Origin: an uncultured Gammaproteobacteria bacterium
GTDB lineage: Bacteria; Pseudomonadota; Gammaproteobacteria; UBA6429; Thiohalophilaceae
Length of the DNA stretch: 64,000 nt
Direction of reading: 5' to 3'
Assembly: GCA_937967995.1 (NCBI GenBank)
Contig: CALBTB010000009.1
Span: 496,001-560,000, forward strand
In this document: positions 35,898-44,515 of the stretch, piece after piece
How the letters are laid out: each line of letters opens with the position of its first letter
Numbering within the stretch: position 1 is the stretch's first letter
Translations under genes and position numbers: made by a program
The notes under the pieces: model-generated
What the model was told of the DNA's origin: nothing
Databases searched by the model: none
The model's input: the letters and a program-made list of their open reading frames with translations, nothing else

Positions 35898-36266
35898 TTA
35901 TTTTTTGCTGTCCAGCAGGTTCTTTAGATCAGCAAACGGATTAAATGTGGCGCTGGCAGGTTTATCACTGCCAGACGTCACATTACCCTGTTGCGCCTCC
36001 AGCTGTCGCTGGTGTTCGTTATCATGACAATATAAACATAACAATTCCCAATTGCTGCCATCAGCGGGATTATTGTCATGGTTGTGATCACGATGATGAA
36101 CGGTCAGTTCATGCAGATTTTTATGATTGAACTCCCGACCACAGCGACCGCAAATATGCGGGTACATCTTGAGCGCCTGTTCACGGTAACCCTGTTCACG
36201 TTGCTCACGGGCACGACGTGCATCAGCTACAATACGATCCAGTTTATCGTTAGTTGGTTTGGCCAT
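35898..36266 (-). CDS. yajD: YajD family HNH nuclease-like protein
   Basis: Small HNH-domain protein (122 aa) closely matching Escherichia coli YajD in layout. It has a helical basic N-terminus, zinc-ligand cysteines CGRCGREF, the catalytic-type HHRDHNHDNNPADGSNWELLCLYCHDNEH, and a disordered tail ending in FADLKNLLDSKK. The start at 36266 has GGAGG six bases upstream. Cellular role unknown; nuclease activity inferred from the HNH motif. Confidence 0.88.
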   Translation of the reverse strand: MAKPTNDKLDRIVADARRAREQREQGYREQALKMYPHICGRCGREFNHKNLHELTVHHRDHNHDNNPADGSNWELLCLYCHDNEHQRQLEAQQGNVTSGSDKPASATFNPFADLKNLLDSKK

Positions 36267-36284
36267 GTATACCTCCATCAACCA

Positions 36285-37142
36285 TTATTCAGACTGAAGA
36301 CCATGATCACCGGCCGTTTGTTTGCCGATTCGCTCGTATTCGGCAATGACCTGAGCGCCCAACAGTAAAATAATCGCAGCCGCTTCCAGACTAATCAAGA
36401 TTACAATGGCTGCGGTAAATGTACCATAGATCACATTTACCAGAGATAAGGTCGAGAAATACCAGACCAGCACATGCCGGGTGGCTTCCCATAACAAGGC
36501 GGCAGTAATACCGCCGATTAAGGCATGACGAATTGACAGGCGTCCGACCGGCATTACCAGGTAAAGTGAGGTCAGTAAAACGATTTCGCCACTGACCCCC
36601 AGTAAATAAATCATAAAGCTTTGCACCCCGCCCTGCGACCATTCATGCGTGCGCAAATAACCACTCACCATGCTGACAATCATCAATCCAATGGCCAGCA
36701 ATAAAATATATACATAGGGGATCACCGCCGAAATGAGAAAATGGCGCCGCTTGATTTTTACACGATGAAAAAAGATCACGGACATGGCATTCTCCAGCGC
36801 TGTAAAGGCAAAGGCGCTGAAAAACAGTAGTAACACAAACCCCAGAATTCCGATAACCTTCCAGTTCTGTAAAAACACCTGGATTTGATTGATCACTGCA
36901 TCGGTCTGCGATGGTGTGACCAGTACCAGGTATTCACGCAATGCAGCAAGCAGATCGGCTGGTTCCTGGAATTGCGACAACACTACCAGAATTAGCGCAA
37001 TCATCGGAATTATTGATAACAACGTATAATACGCAATTGCACCGGACAACAAAAAACCCTGGTTGGCACGAAAACCATGAAAAACCTGCCTGATAAATGT
37101 CAGTGGATTATGGATGACGTATCTGGCACTGGCGGATGACAT
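36285..37142 (-). CDS. YihY/BrkB family membrane protein
   Basis: Polytopic inner-membrane protein (285 aa, about six helices) of the YihY/virulence factor BrkB family. SGAIAYYTLLSIIPMIALILV near residue 33 and the region with FTALENAMSVIFFHR are typical. It was once called ribonuclease BN in error; its true role is unknown. It is 18 bases upstream of yajD and 12 downstream of chaB on the same strand. Confidence 0.9.
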   Translation of the reverse strand: MSSASARYVIHNPLTFIRQVFHGFRANQGFLLSGAIAYYTLLSIIPMIALILVVLSQFQEPADLLAALREYLVLVTPSQTDAVINQIQVFLQNWKVIGILGFVLLLFFSAFAFTALENAMSVIFFHRVKIKRRHFLISAVIPYVYILLLAIGLMIVSMVSGYLRTHEWSQGGVQSFMIYLLGVSGEIVLLTSLYLVMPVGRLSIRHALIGGITAALLWEATRHVLVWYFSTLSLVNVIYGTFTAAIVILISLEAAAIILLLGAQVIAEYERIGKQTAGDHGLQSE

Positions 37143-37154
37143 ATTAAATACAAC

Positions 37155-37385
37155 TCAGTCTTTCTTGCGTTGCCACTTGTCGCCGACTTTTACATACTGT
37201 TTCTTGACCGCGGCCCAGGCGACTTTGTGCGCCACTTCCTCACGCGAAGCCTTGCCACGCCGCTGTTCCGGATCACGATACTCATCCCAGGCGTTGTTGT
37301 AGGCCGCCAGGTAGATTTCCTGGGCATGTTTAGGCAAGTGACTACGCACGCTTTCCGGCAGGTCTGACAGGTTTTTGTATGGCAT
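37155..37385 (-). CDS. chaB: ChaB family protein
   Basis: Small protein (76 aa) of the ChaB family, named as a putative cation transport regulator. The whole family pattern is present: LPESVRSHLPKHAQEIYLAAYNNAW, then HKVAWAAVKKQYVK. No chaA antiporter gene is near; the actual function of ChaB proteins is unsettled. Confidence 0.92.
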   Translation of the reverse strand: MPYKNLSDLPESVRSHLPKHAQEIYLAAYNNAWDEYRDPEQRRGKASREEVAHKVAWAAVKKQYVKVGDKWQRKKD

Positions 37386-37407
37386 GCTTTAATTATAAGC
37401 AAGGGTG

Positions 37408-38169
37408 TTATTGTTTCAAACGATAACCGGTACGAAACATCCACCACACAATCGCCACGCACAGGCTGAGAAAGCCGAGCATCATGGTGAGGCTCAGGCC
37501 GAGGCTGACATCGGCAACTTCAAAGAAGCTCCAGCGAAAACCGCTGATCAGGTAGACCACCGGGTTGAACAAGGTCACGGTTTGCCAGGCCGGTGGCAAC
37601 ATGTCGACCGAATAAAACGTGCCACCCAGAAATACCAGTGGCGTGATAACCAGTAACGGAATCAGTTGTAGCTTTTCGAAATCCGTGGCCCATAATCCGA
37701 TAATAAAACCAAACAGGCTGAATGAAATACAGGTGAGTATCAGGAATCCCAGCATCCAGAACGGATGGGCGATTTCCAGTGGCACAAAAAAACCAGCCGT
37801 GGCCAGAATGATTAATCCGATAATAAATGACTTGGTCGCTGCCGCACCGACATAACCGATCAATATTTCCAGCGGCGAAATTGGCGCAGACAGGATTTCG
37901 TAAATCTGCCCGGTAAACTTGGGAAAGAAAATACCAAACGAAGCATTGGCCAGGCTCTGGGTTAAAATCGCCAGCATCATCAGGCCCGGTACAATAAAGG
38001 CACCATACGGCACGCCTTCCACCGATTCGATGCGCGTACCAATCGCCGAACCAAACACCACAAAATACAGCACCGTGGTTAACACCGGCGAGGCAAAACT
38101 CTGGGCCACGGTCTCAAACGCGCGGCGCATTTCATTGATGTAGATGACCTGAATGGCGTATATGTTCAT
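37408..38169 (-). CDS. ABC-2 type transporter permease (YadH-like)
   Basis: Inner-membrane permease of an ABC-2 type exporter (253 aa, six helices). The EMRRAFETVAQSFASPVLTTVLYF start and ILSAPISPLEILIGY match Escherichia coli YadH. Its ATG overlaps the ATPase stop by four bases (ATGA), so the pair is one exporter. Substrate unknown. Confidence 0.9.
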   Translation of the reverse strand: MNIYAIQVIYINEMRRAFETVAQSFASPVLTTVLYFVVFGSAIGTRIESVEGVPYGAFIVPGLMMLAILTQSLANASFGIFFPKFTGQIYEILSAPISPLEILIGYVGAAATKSFIIGLIILATAGFFVPLEIAHPFWMLGFLILTCISFSLFGFIIGLWATDFEKLQLIPLLVITPLVFLGGTFYSVDMLPPAWQTVTLFNPVVYLISGFRWSFFEVADVSLGLSLTMMLGFLSLCVAIVWWMFRTGYRLKQ

Positions 38170-39092
38170 GAATTCCCTTTCACCAGGTTCACAAAGATCT
38201 CTTCCAGCGAGGTCTTGACCGTGTGCACATCCTTGATCACCAGGCCGGCATCACCTATCGCCTGTAACAGGTCATGAATACCGGTATCGGTTTTATGCGG
38301 ATCGTAAGTGTAAATGACCTTGTCACCGCCATTGGCCAGTTCCAGCGACCAGTTGTTGAGTGAATCGGGTATTGTGCTGAGCGTGCTATCAAATTCGATC
38401 AGCAACTGGCGCTTGCCCAGTTTATGCATCAGGGCATTTTTGTCATCCACCACCAGCAATTCGCCGCGGTTGATTACACCCACCCGATCGGCAATCGCTT
38501 CGGCTTCTTCAATGTAGTGTGTGGTGAGAATGATCGTCACGCCCGAAGCACGCAATCGTTCCACCAGTGCCCACATGTCCTTGCGTAATTCCACGTCAAC
38601 ACCTGCCGTGGGTTCATCCAGAAACAACACTACCGGCTCATGCGCCAGAGCCTTGCCAATTAACACGCGCCGCTTCATGCCACCGGAAAGCGTCATAAGG
38701 ATATTGTTACGCTTGTCCCACAGGGATAAATCCTTTAACACCTGCTCGATATGTTGTGGACTTTGTTTTTTACCATACAGCCCGCGACTGAAACTTAAGG
38801 TATGGACGACTTTCTCAAATGCCCCGAGCGTCAGTTCCTGCGGCACCAGACCAATCAGGCTGCGCGTCACACGATAATCTTTGACAATGTCATAACCCTG
38901 TACCGTCACCGATCCACCGCTGGCATTGACAATACCGCAGATAATGGAAATTAACGTGGTCTTGCCGGCGCCGTTTGGCCCCAGCAGGGCAAGAATCTCA
39001 CCGGGCTGAATATCCAGGTTAACGTTATTTAACGCCTGGAATCCCCCGGCATAGGTCTTGGACAGGTTTTTAATGGAAACGATAGGTTGCAT
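38166..39092 (-). CDS. ABC transporter ATP-binding protein (YadG-like)
   Basis: ATPase (308 aa) of the YadGH-type exporter. Walker A is LLGPNGAGKTTL, the signature is LSGGMKRRVLIGKAL, Walker B is VLFLDEPTAGVDVEL, and the switch is ILTTHYIEEAE. The start at 39092 (MQPIVSIKNLSKTYAGG) matches the family. The frame stays open further upstream through what appears to be a decayed mtfA fragment, which should not be counted as part of the gene. Confidence 0.93.
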   Translation of the reverse strand: MQPIVSIKNLSKTYAGGFQALNNVNLDIQPGEILALLGPNGAGKTTLISIICGIVNASGGSVTVQGYDIVKDYRVTRSLIGLVPQELTLGAFEKVVHTLSFSRGLYGKKQSPQHIEQVLKDLSLWDKRNNILMTLSGGMKRRVLIGKALAHEPVVLFLDEPTAGVDVELRKDMWALVERLRASGVTIILTTHYIEEAEAIADRVGVINRGELLVVDDKNALMHKLGKRQLLIEFDSTLSTIPDSLNNWSLELANGGDKVIYTYDPHKTDTGIHDLLQAIGDAGLVIKDVHTVKTSLEEIFVNLVKGNS

Positions 39093-39094
39093 AA

Positions 39095-39219
39095 GGCCGG
39101 TATTGTAACGCAATTGTCCAAACACGGCCGAGTAGTTATTAACAATTTGTGCCTGGGAACTGACGCGACAGGATTCAATGCCGACTATATTGTTATTTGC
39201 ACAACGGTGTTGAAAATTT
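39095..39219 (-). pseudogene. Decayed partial copy of mtfA
   Basis: Translated on the minus strand, this intergenic stretch reads FQHRCANNNIVGIESC, then SSQAQIV...AVFG...LMQ. The intact MtfA 2.2 kb upstream reads FQHRCANHDSVEIDCYG, SSPAEFF, AVFSEVF, RLMQ in the same order. The first 24 bases are identical. The fragment corresponds to the MtfA segment after the active site and runs from just after the bactofilin-like gene stop to the ABC ATPase start. It is a gene remnant, not a functional unit. Confidence 0.6.
39195..39218 (-). repeat. 24-bp exact direct repeat, copy 1
   Basis: Identical over 24 bases to 41395-41418, where the sequence codes for NFQHRCAN of MtfA. The core reads ACAACGGTGTTGAAAATT on the plus strand. 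Both copies are in the same orientation. Confidence 0.9.
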
Positions 39220-39222
39220 GCA

Positions 39223-40350
39223 TTATGGATTTTTATACGCCAGGTACATCTGACGTTTGAGGGCTCCCATGCCACCGATCAACACCAGCCAGAAAATCAG
39301 CCCACCCAGCAACGGAATCGCGCCAATGATAACCAGCAGGATCAGGGCCACACAGAATGCGACAACACGAGCAAGCTTGCCTGGCGTTTTTTTACCAATC
39401 AATCGCAAACCGGAATCGCCCACAAACAGCACCCCGGTCAGATATCCCAGCAACAACATGATCAGGTAGGCCGCCAGTAATAACAGCGCAAGCCAGACAC
39501 CAATCCCCGTCATCAACAAAATCAACACCACTGCCGGTGTCACGGCAAACACCGCCACGCCGAATCCGAGACACGGCCAGGGGGATTCCCGCAACGATTG
39601 CGTGGTCCGCACGGCAAAGTTGGGAAACATCAGGTATAACACGATTCCGGTCAGCATCAAACTAAGCAACAACACCGCCGCTACACCCACCAGGCGCGCG
39701 ACGATCTGTTTGACCGGTACTTCCACCGGAGTATGGCTGACACCGCCATCAATGCGGGCGCCATCGGCTATGCGTGCTTCACGTGGCCCTTTGGTATATA
39801 GCTTTCCGGTAATCACTGCGCCGGGGCCGATAACAAGGTGATCGCCCTGTAAGTAGACATCTCCCTGGATTTGTCCATGAATGGTGATACGCCCACCAAC
39901 TGCTCGCAGTTCCTGAGCAATAGTATTGTCGACACGGATATCCCCACCCGCCAGCCAGGCGCGACCACCCACCGTGGCTTCACGATCCAGGCGAATTCGA
40001 CCGCCCGCCGCGATGACATCATCACCCACCGGACGACTAACGTTCAGCTCGCCACCGGCAAGACGGACATCGTCTGAAACACTGGCACTTAAACTGACTT
40101 TACCACCCGCCGCCATCACGTCACCACGAATATCACCTTCCAGACGCAACTCACCACCAGCCACTGTCACATCACCATTCACCGTCGCCTGTAACTCAAC
40201 TTCAGCGCCGGCCAGGTAGAGATCATCGTTAAAGCTACCGCGCTTAAAGACCCGTTCATCGTCGTCACTGGCAAGTAACAGTGTTGCCGGTAGTGCGAGC
40301 AGTAGACTCGCCAGCAATGCGATGCGGCCTGTTCGAATATACTGTGACAT
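39223..40350 (-). CDS. Bactofilin-like polymer-forming membrane protein
   Basis: Exported/membrane protein (375 aa). After a signal peptide the N-terminal half is a run of short beta repeats (VNGDVTVAGGELRLEG, VSDDVRLAGGELNV, VGDDVIAAGGRIRL, IQGDVYLQGDHLVI), as in the beta-helix of polymer-forming cytoskeletal (bactofilin/CcmA) proteins. The C-terminal half has four to five membrane helices from about residue 210. Unlike true bactofilins, the beta domain should lie outside the cytoplasm. Role unknown; envelope scaffold is an inference. Confidence 0.78.
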   Translation of the reverse strand: MSQYIRTGRIALLASLLLALPATLLLASDDDERVFKRGSFNDDLYLAGAEVELQATVNGDVTVAGGELRLEGDIRGDVMAAGGKVSLSASVSDDVRLAGGELNVSRPVGDDVIAAGGRIRLDREATVGGRAWLAGGDIRVDNTIAQELRAVGGRITIHGQIQGDVYLQGDHLVIGPGAVITGKLYTKGPREARIADGARIDGGVSHTPVEVPVKQIVARLVGVAAVLLLSLMLTGIVLYLMFPNFAVRTTQSLRESPWPCLGFGVAVFAVTPAVVLILLMTGIGVWLALLLLAAYLIMLLLGYLTGVLFVGDSGLRLIGKKTPGKLARVVAFCVALILLVIIGAIPLLGGLIFWLVLIGGMGALKRQMYLAYKNP

Positions 40351-40397
40351 AACACGCTCCTTTATATATCACTTGCCGATAATTACCATGATCGATA

Positions 40398-41201
40398 TCA
40401 ATTAACCAGCGAGGACAATAGTGCCTCGTAATAGTCGGCTGGATTTTCTTCCCAGGGGAAATGCGCACAACCGTACAAGATATGATGTTGTGATGCTGGC
40501 AATAGCCGCTGATATTCACGCAAGGCCTCGGGTTGCAGCACATCATCCCTGCAATAGATCAGGCCGCTGATTTTAGGCGCCAGTTTTTTTACGTGTTTAT
40601 CGGTAAGGGGCGAGGCCCGGTATTCATTCCAGATACGCACATTCAATGCATTATTGGCATCGTTTTGGGTAAAGCCCTGTGCATATTTCCAGCCCTGTTC
40701 GGCATCAGTAAAATAACTGGCAATCTTGCTGCGTAAATTATGTAACGCTTCTACCGGTGTGCCCATGTCGTCTATCGACAGGCGATTCTCCGTATCAGGA
40801 TGGACAAACCGTTTTTGCTCGATGTTCTCCAGGCTCAGCATGTGCGGATCGACTGGATTACTCAGGATCAATTTACTGACCCGTTGTGGATGTTGTGTCG
40901 CAAATAGCATCACCTGCAACGCTCCCCATGAATGCCCCCACAGGATTACCGGCTCCTTTGGTAATATGTTTTGCATGTCCTGTAACCATTGTGTCAGGGC
41001 GGTTTCTTCAGATTGAATCGGTAACGCCGCGTTGTCCCCGACTCCACGCATATCCCAACGACAGACTTTATATTTTGTCGCCAGTTTTTTTTGAATGGGC
41101 TCCAGGTTCCAGGTGGTAAACGCCGGCCCGCCGCCAATTAAATAAACTAGCGGCCCCTGCCCTGTGCAATGCACTTTCATGTTTGCCTGCGCTGGTGTCA
41201 T
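40398..41201 (-). CDS. Alpha/beta hydrolase (proline iminopeptidase-like)
   Basis: Alpha/beta-hydrolase (267 aa) without signal peptide. LIGGGPAFTTWN is the oxyanion HGGPG-like region (here GGGPA). CRWDMRGVGDN and the nucleophile elbow WGHSWGALQVML match the proline iminopeptidase branch. A late YGCAHFPWEENP provides the catalytic His. Substrate unknown. It follows mtfA by eight bases. Confidence 0.8.
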   Translation of the reverse strand: MTPAQANMKVHCTGQGPLVYLIGGGPAFTTWNLEPIQKKLATKYKVCRWDMRGVGDNAALPIQSEETALTQWLQDMQNILPKEPVILWGHSWGALQVMLFATQHPQRVSKLILSNPVDPHMLSLENIEQKRFVHPDTENRLSIDDMGTPVEALHNLRSKIASYFTDAEQGWKYAQGFTQNDANNALNVRIWNEYRASPLTDKHVKKLAPKISGLIYCRDDVLQPEALREYQRLLPASQHHILYGCAHFPWEENPADYYEALLSSLVN

Positions 41202-41208
41202 GTGCTCA

Positions 41209-42003
41209 TCATATTGGACTCGTCAATCCCAGCCGGGTCAGCGGGTCCTGTCGATAATACTGGCGAAATTGATCATAAACAGCCGGATAATGTTGCTGCA
41301 TCAGCCGCGGGCGTTCAAAAAACACTTCACTGAACACGGCAAAAAATTCTGCCGGGGAACTGGCGCCATAACAATCAATCTCGACTGAATCGTGATTTGC
41401 ACAACGGTGTTGAAAATTATCAAACCCCTCACTGAGGGCCGACACCCAGGCTTCGCGATCCATGTCTTTATGCAAGGGCGGAAACCCGTTGGCATGTCCG
41501 TTCTGCATATCCAGCTTGTGAGCAAACTCATGAATCACCAGGTTTTGCCCGTCGATGATGCCGGCACTGGCGGTATCATCCCAGGCCAGGATCACCGGCC
41601 CGTCCTGCCAGGACTCACCGGCCAGATCGGATTGCACGTGATGCTCGACGCCGTACTCGTCAGTAATGACACGTTTTGGTGCAAAGCCGGACGGATACAC
41701 GATGACCGAATACCAGCCGTCGTAACAATCCAGACCGAGATTTAAAATAGGTAAACAAGCCTGTAGCGCAATAATCAGCGCCATGGGCTGGGTAATTTGC
41801 AGACCCTGCGCCCCTTCCAGGGCCTTGTCATGTAAAAACAGCACTGCCAGCTCACGCAGTGCCTGTTTTTCATCGCTGGTAAGGGTTTGCAAAATGGGTA
41901 AGGCTGCAAACGCCTCGTGCCACTGCGTGGTGGTGACAGTGGATTGCCGAAGAATACGGCGTCGCCGCCAGTTACGGAAAAAGCCAAAAAGTGAAAAACT
42001 CAT
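41209..42003 (-). CDS. mtfA: MtfA zinc-dependent peptidase
   Basis: Cytoplasmic zinc peptidase (264 aa) of the M90/MtfA family. In Escherichia coli MtfA binds the repressor Mlc and so affects glucose phosphotransferase expression. The metal site VIHEFAHKLDMQNG (HExxH) and the downstream Glu segment SSPAEFFAVFSEVFFERP are intact. A basic amphipathic N-terminus precedes the domain. A 24-bp piece within it is duplicated in the remnant at 39095-39219. Confidence 0.92.
   Translation of the reverse strand: MSFSLFGFFRNWRRRRILRQSTVTTTQWHEAFAALPILQTLTSDEKQALRELAVLFLHDKALEGAQGLQITQPMALIIALQACLPILNLGLDCYDGWYSVIVYPSGFAPKRVITDEYGVEHHVQSDLAGESWQDGPVILAWDDTASAGIIDGQNLVIHEFAHKLDMQNGHANGFPPLHKDMDREAWVSALSEGFDNFQHRCANHDSVEIDCYGASSPAEFFAVFSEVFFERPRLMQQHYPAVYDQFRQYYRQDPLTRLGLTSPI
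41395..41418 (-). repeat. 24-bp exact direct repeat, copy 2 (inside mtfA)
   Basis: Second copy of the 24-base repeat at 39195-39218. Here it is ordinary MtfA coding sequence, which indicates that the other copy is derived from an mtfA gene. Confidence 0.9.
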
Positions 42004-42058
42004 AGCGGGATTTGTAACACATCCCGCTATGAATCGATACCAACGCGATTACCCTGTG

Positions 42059-43423
42059 TTAAGGCAGGCGATCCCGCACAAACACATCGGCGACACCACC
42101 ATTGGCATCATTAGTCACCAGGTTGGTGGAAAAGGAAGTAAACGCCACAAAGCGACCATCGGCACTGATACTGGGTCGATAACTGTCGCTATCACCCTGG
42201 GTGCCATCCGCAGCAATACTGATGTACTCGGTCGTGCCGGTTAACCGGTCACGAATATATACGTCATCGGTATACCACCAGTTGGCATTGGGAATCAGGT
42301 TCGTGGCAAAGGAATGAAACGCGACGTAACGCCCATCGGCACTCAGTGCCGGACCAAAACTTTCATCCGTGGCCTGTTCACCGCTACTGTTCACACTGAC
42401 CCGTTCAGTCACGCCGGTGAGGCGATTATGCACGAACACGTCATTCCAGTTATTGGTGTCACCGGGGACAAGATTACTGGCTGTAGACGAAAACGCGACT
42501 ACGTTACCGTCCGCACTGATCGCTGTACCGCCACTCCAGTCATTACCCTGTGTGCCATCAGTGGCGACACTCACCCGCTCAGTCACACCGGTAACACGAT
42601 CATGTACGAAAATGTCTGATCTCAGGTTGGTATCACCGCGAACCAGGTTGGTGGCATCGGACAAAAACGCCACGATCATGCCGTCGGCACTGAGCCTGAC
42701 GAAACGACTGCTGCGATCACCCTGACCGCCACTACTGGACACACTGACGCGTGTTGTTGTACCGTTTAACCGATCATGCACAAAGATATCACCGGTGGCA
42801 TTGGTATCATTAGCCACCAGGTTATTCGCCAGCGAAGAATACGCCACAAAGCGGCCATCGGCACTGATGCTCGGTGCATAACTGGATGCATTGGCTGCCG
42901 TGCCATCGCTGGCCACACTGACCCGTTCGGTAACACCATTAATGCGATCATGCACAAATATATGCGGATAATGATGCGGCCCACCATCGACCAGGTTTTC
43001 CGCATAGGAACCAAATACCACGTAACGCCCATCGGCACTGATACTCGGCGCCGTACTCCAGTCATTGGCTTCACTACCGTCACTGGCGACACTCACGCGC
43101 TCCACTGTTCCTGTCAAGCGATCATGAACAAAAATATCTTCTTTTGCGTTGGTATCGTTTGGTACCAGGTTTGACGCGCGCGACACAAACGCAATAAAAC
43201 GCCCGTCTGCACTCATGGAATAATTATAACTACCGCCATTACCCGCCGAACCATCATAAGCTATGCTAACCAGATCCGTGACCCCGATCACAGGTGGCGG
43301 TTCAGGCTCCGGTTCCGGATCCGGTTTGGGTTTTTTGCTACCGGCCAGTAGCGGGTTGGAAAAAACAAACAGGCTTATAACAAATACAGAAAAACGACAG
43401 GCAGAACAACGGGATAACAACAT
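42059..43423 (-). CDS. Exported seven-bladed beta-propeller (TolB/PD40-like) protein
   Basis: Exported protein (454 aa). A signal peptide ending near LLAG is followed by an acidic, Pro-rich linker (PEPEPEPPP) and then seven repeats of about 58 residues. Each repeat carries DIFVHDRLTG.TERVSV and SISADGRFVAFSS, the PD40/TolB-type blade. The N-terminal strands and the final DVFVRDRLP appear to close one ring. Such proteins act as surface or periplasmic binding modules; no partner is encoded nearby and the ligand is unknown. Confidence 0.83.
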   Translation of the reverse strand: MLLSRCSACRFSVFVISLFVFSNPLLAGSKKPKPDPEPEPEPPPVIGVTDLVSIAYDGSAGNGGSYNYSMSADGRFIAFVSRASNLVPNDTNAKEDIFVHDRLTGTVERVSVASDGSEANDWSTAPSISADGRYVVFGSYAENLVDGGPHHYPHIFVHDRINGVTERVSVASDGTAANASSYAPSISADGRFVAYSSLANNLVANDTNATGDIFVHDRLNGTTTRVSVSSSGGQGDRSSRFVRLSADGMIVAFLSDATNLVRGDTNLRSDIFVHDRVTGVTERVSVATDGTQGNDWSGGTAISADGNVVAFSSTASNLVPGDTNNWNDVFVHNRLTGVTERVSVNSSGEQATDESFGPALSADGRYVAFHSFATNLIPNANWWYTDDVYIRDRLTGTTEYISIAADGTQGDSDSYRPSISADGRFVAFTSFSTNLVTNDANGGVADVFVRDRLP

Positions 43424-43571
43424 AGAACTTCCCTCCGGGACGGTGGCGCTAACAACGCATCAAACACAAACAGGTTGGGGGCGGGCCTGCAAACTCAACT
43501 TAGTGTGGGAAAAGATGCGGTGTATTTCCTGAAGGTTTTTGAGTGGGGTGTCACAGAATCGTTTGTACAGT

Positions 43572-44444
43572 TTAGTCCTTCACCAACTGTTCACGAATCG
43601 CCTGCAATTCAGCACGGCGTGCATCGTCCGTCTTTGGGAAATGCATATTCAATGACTTAAACGTATCGAGAATAATACTCGCAATAATCAGGCGTGCATT
43701 TTTCTTGTCATCGGCCGGCACCACGTACCAGGGCGCAGTGTCGGTACTGGTGGCACTCAGGCACTCTTCATAGGCCTGCATGTATTGCGGCCAGAACTGT
43801 CGTTCTTCCACATCGGCTTCGCTGAACTTCCAGTTCTTATCGGGATTATCGATGCGGGCCAGGAAACGCTGACGCTGTTCTTCATTGGACAAGTGTAAAA
43901 AGAATTTCACAATGCGTGTGCCGTTGCGATACAGGTGTTTTTCCTGATCGACGATGGATTCATAACGCTGCTGCCAGATAGTCTTTGAATTAACCCGCTC
44001 TGCTGGCAGTTTCTGAAAATCGAGAATCTCCGGATGCACGCGCACCACCAGCACTTCTTCGTAATACGAGCGATTAAAAATCCCGATGCGACCGCGCTCG
44101 GGTAATGCGCAGGTAGTGCGCCACAGAAAATCGTGATCCAGCTCCTGCGCACTGGGTTTTTTAAAGCTGAACACCTGACATCCCTGCGGATTGATGCCGG
44201 ACATGACGTGCTTGATCGCCCCGTCCTTCCCCGCCGCATCCATGGCCTGAAAAACCAGCAACAACGAATGGCGATCAAAGGCATAAAACATCTGCTGATA
44301 CTTGCGCATCTGCTTGATGAGCTCATCGCGCAGCTTCTTATAATCTTTCTTGTCTTTATAGATGGGGTCGACCAACGTGGGCCAGTCATCGAGCTTAACG
44401 GTGGTATCGGGTTTAACGCGGTAATGACTGCTATTCATCTTCAT
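43572..44444 (-). CDS. ppk2: Polyphosphate kinase 2 family protein
   Basis: PPK2-type phosphotransferase (290 aa) transferring phosphate between polyphosphate and nucleotides. Walker A is FQAMDAAGKDGAIKHVMSG. The lid/Asp region is PERGRIGIFNRSYYEEVLVVRVHP. WYVVPADDKKNARLIIASII is near the C-terminus. Motifs match the one-domain class that phosphorylates NDP or NMP; the exact nucleotide cannot be read. It stands alone between the propeller and TAXI genes. Confidence 0.93.
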   Translation of the reverse strand: MKMNSSHYRVKPDTTVKLDDWPTLVDPIYKDKKDYKKLRDELIKQMRKYQQMFYAFDRHSLLLVFQAMDAAGKDGAIKHVMSGINPQGCQVFSFKKPSAQELDHDFLWRTTCALPERGRIGIFNRSYYEEVLVVRVHPEILDFQKLPAERVNSKTIWQQRYESIVDQEKHLYRNGTRIVKFFLHLSNEEQRQRFLARIDNPDKNWKFSEADVEERQFWPQYMQAYEECLSATSTDTAPWYVVPADDKKNARLIIASIILDTFKSLNMHFPKTDDARRAELQAIREQLVKD

Positions 44445-44515
44445 ATACTATATCTTGTCAAATGAATGCCGGTATAACATATAGCAACAGTATTACACAC
44501 TAAATGGGTTCATTG

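Noticed and set aside
39195..41418. The 24-bp direct repeats as attachment sites of an integrated element
   Set aside because: One copy is ordinary mtfA coding sequence and the similarity continues beyond the repeat at protein level. No integrase or transposase lies between the copies, so a gene remnant explains it better.
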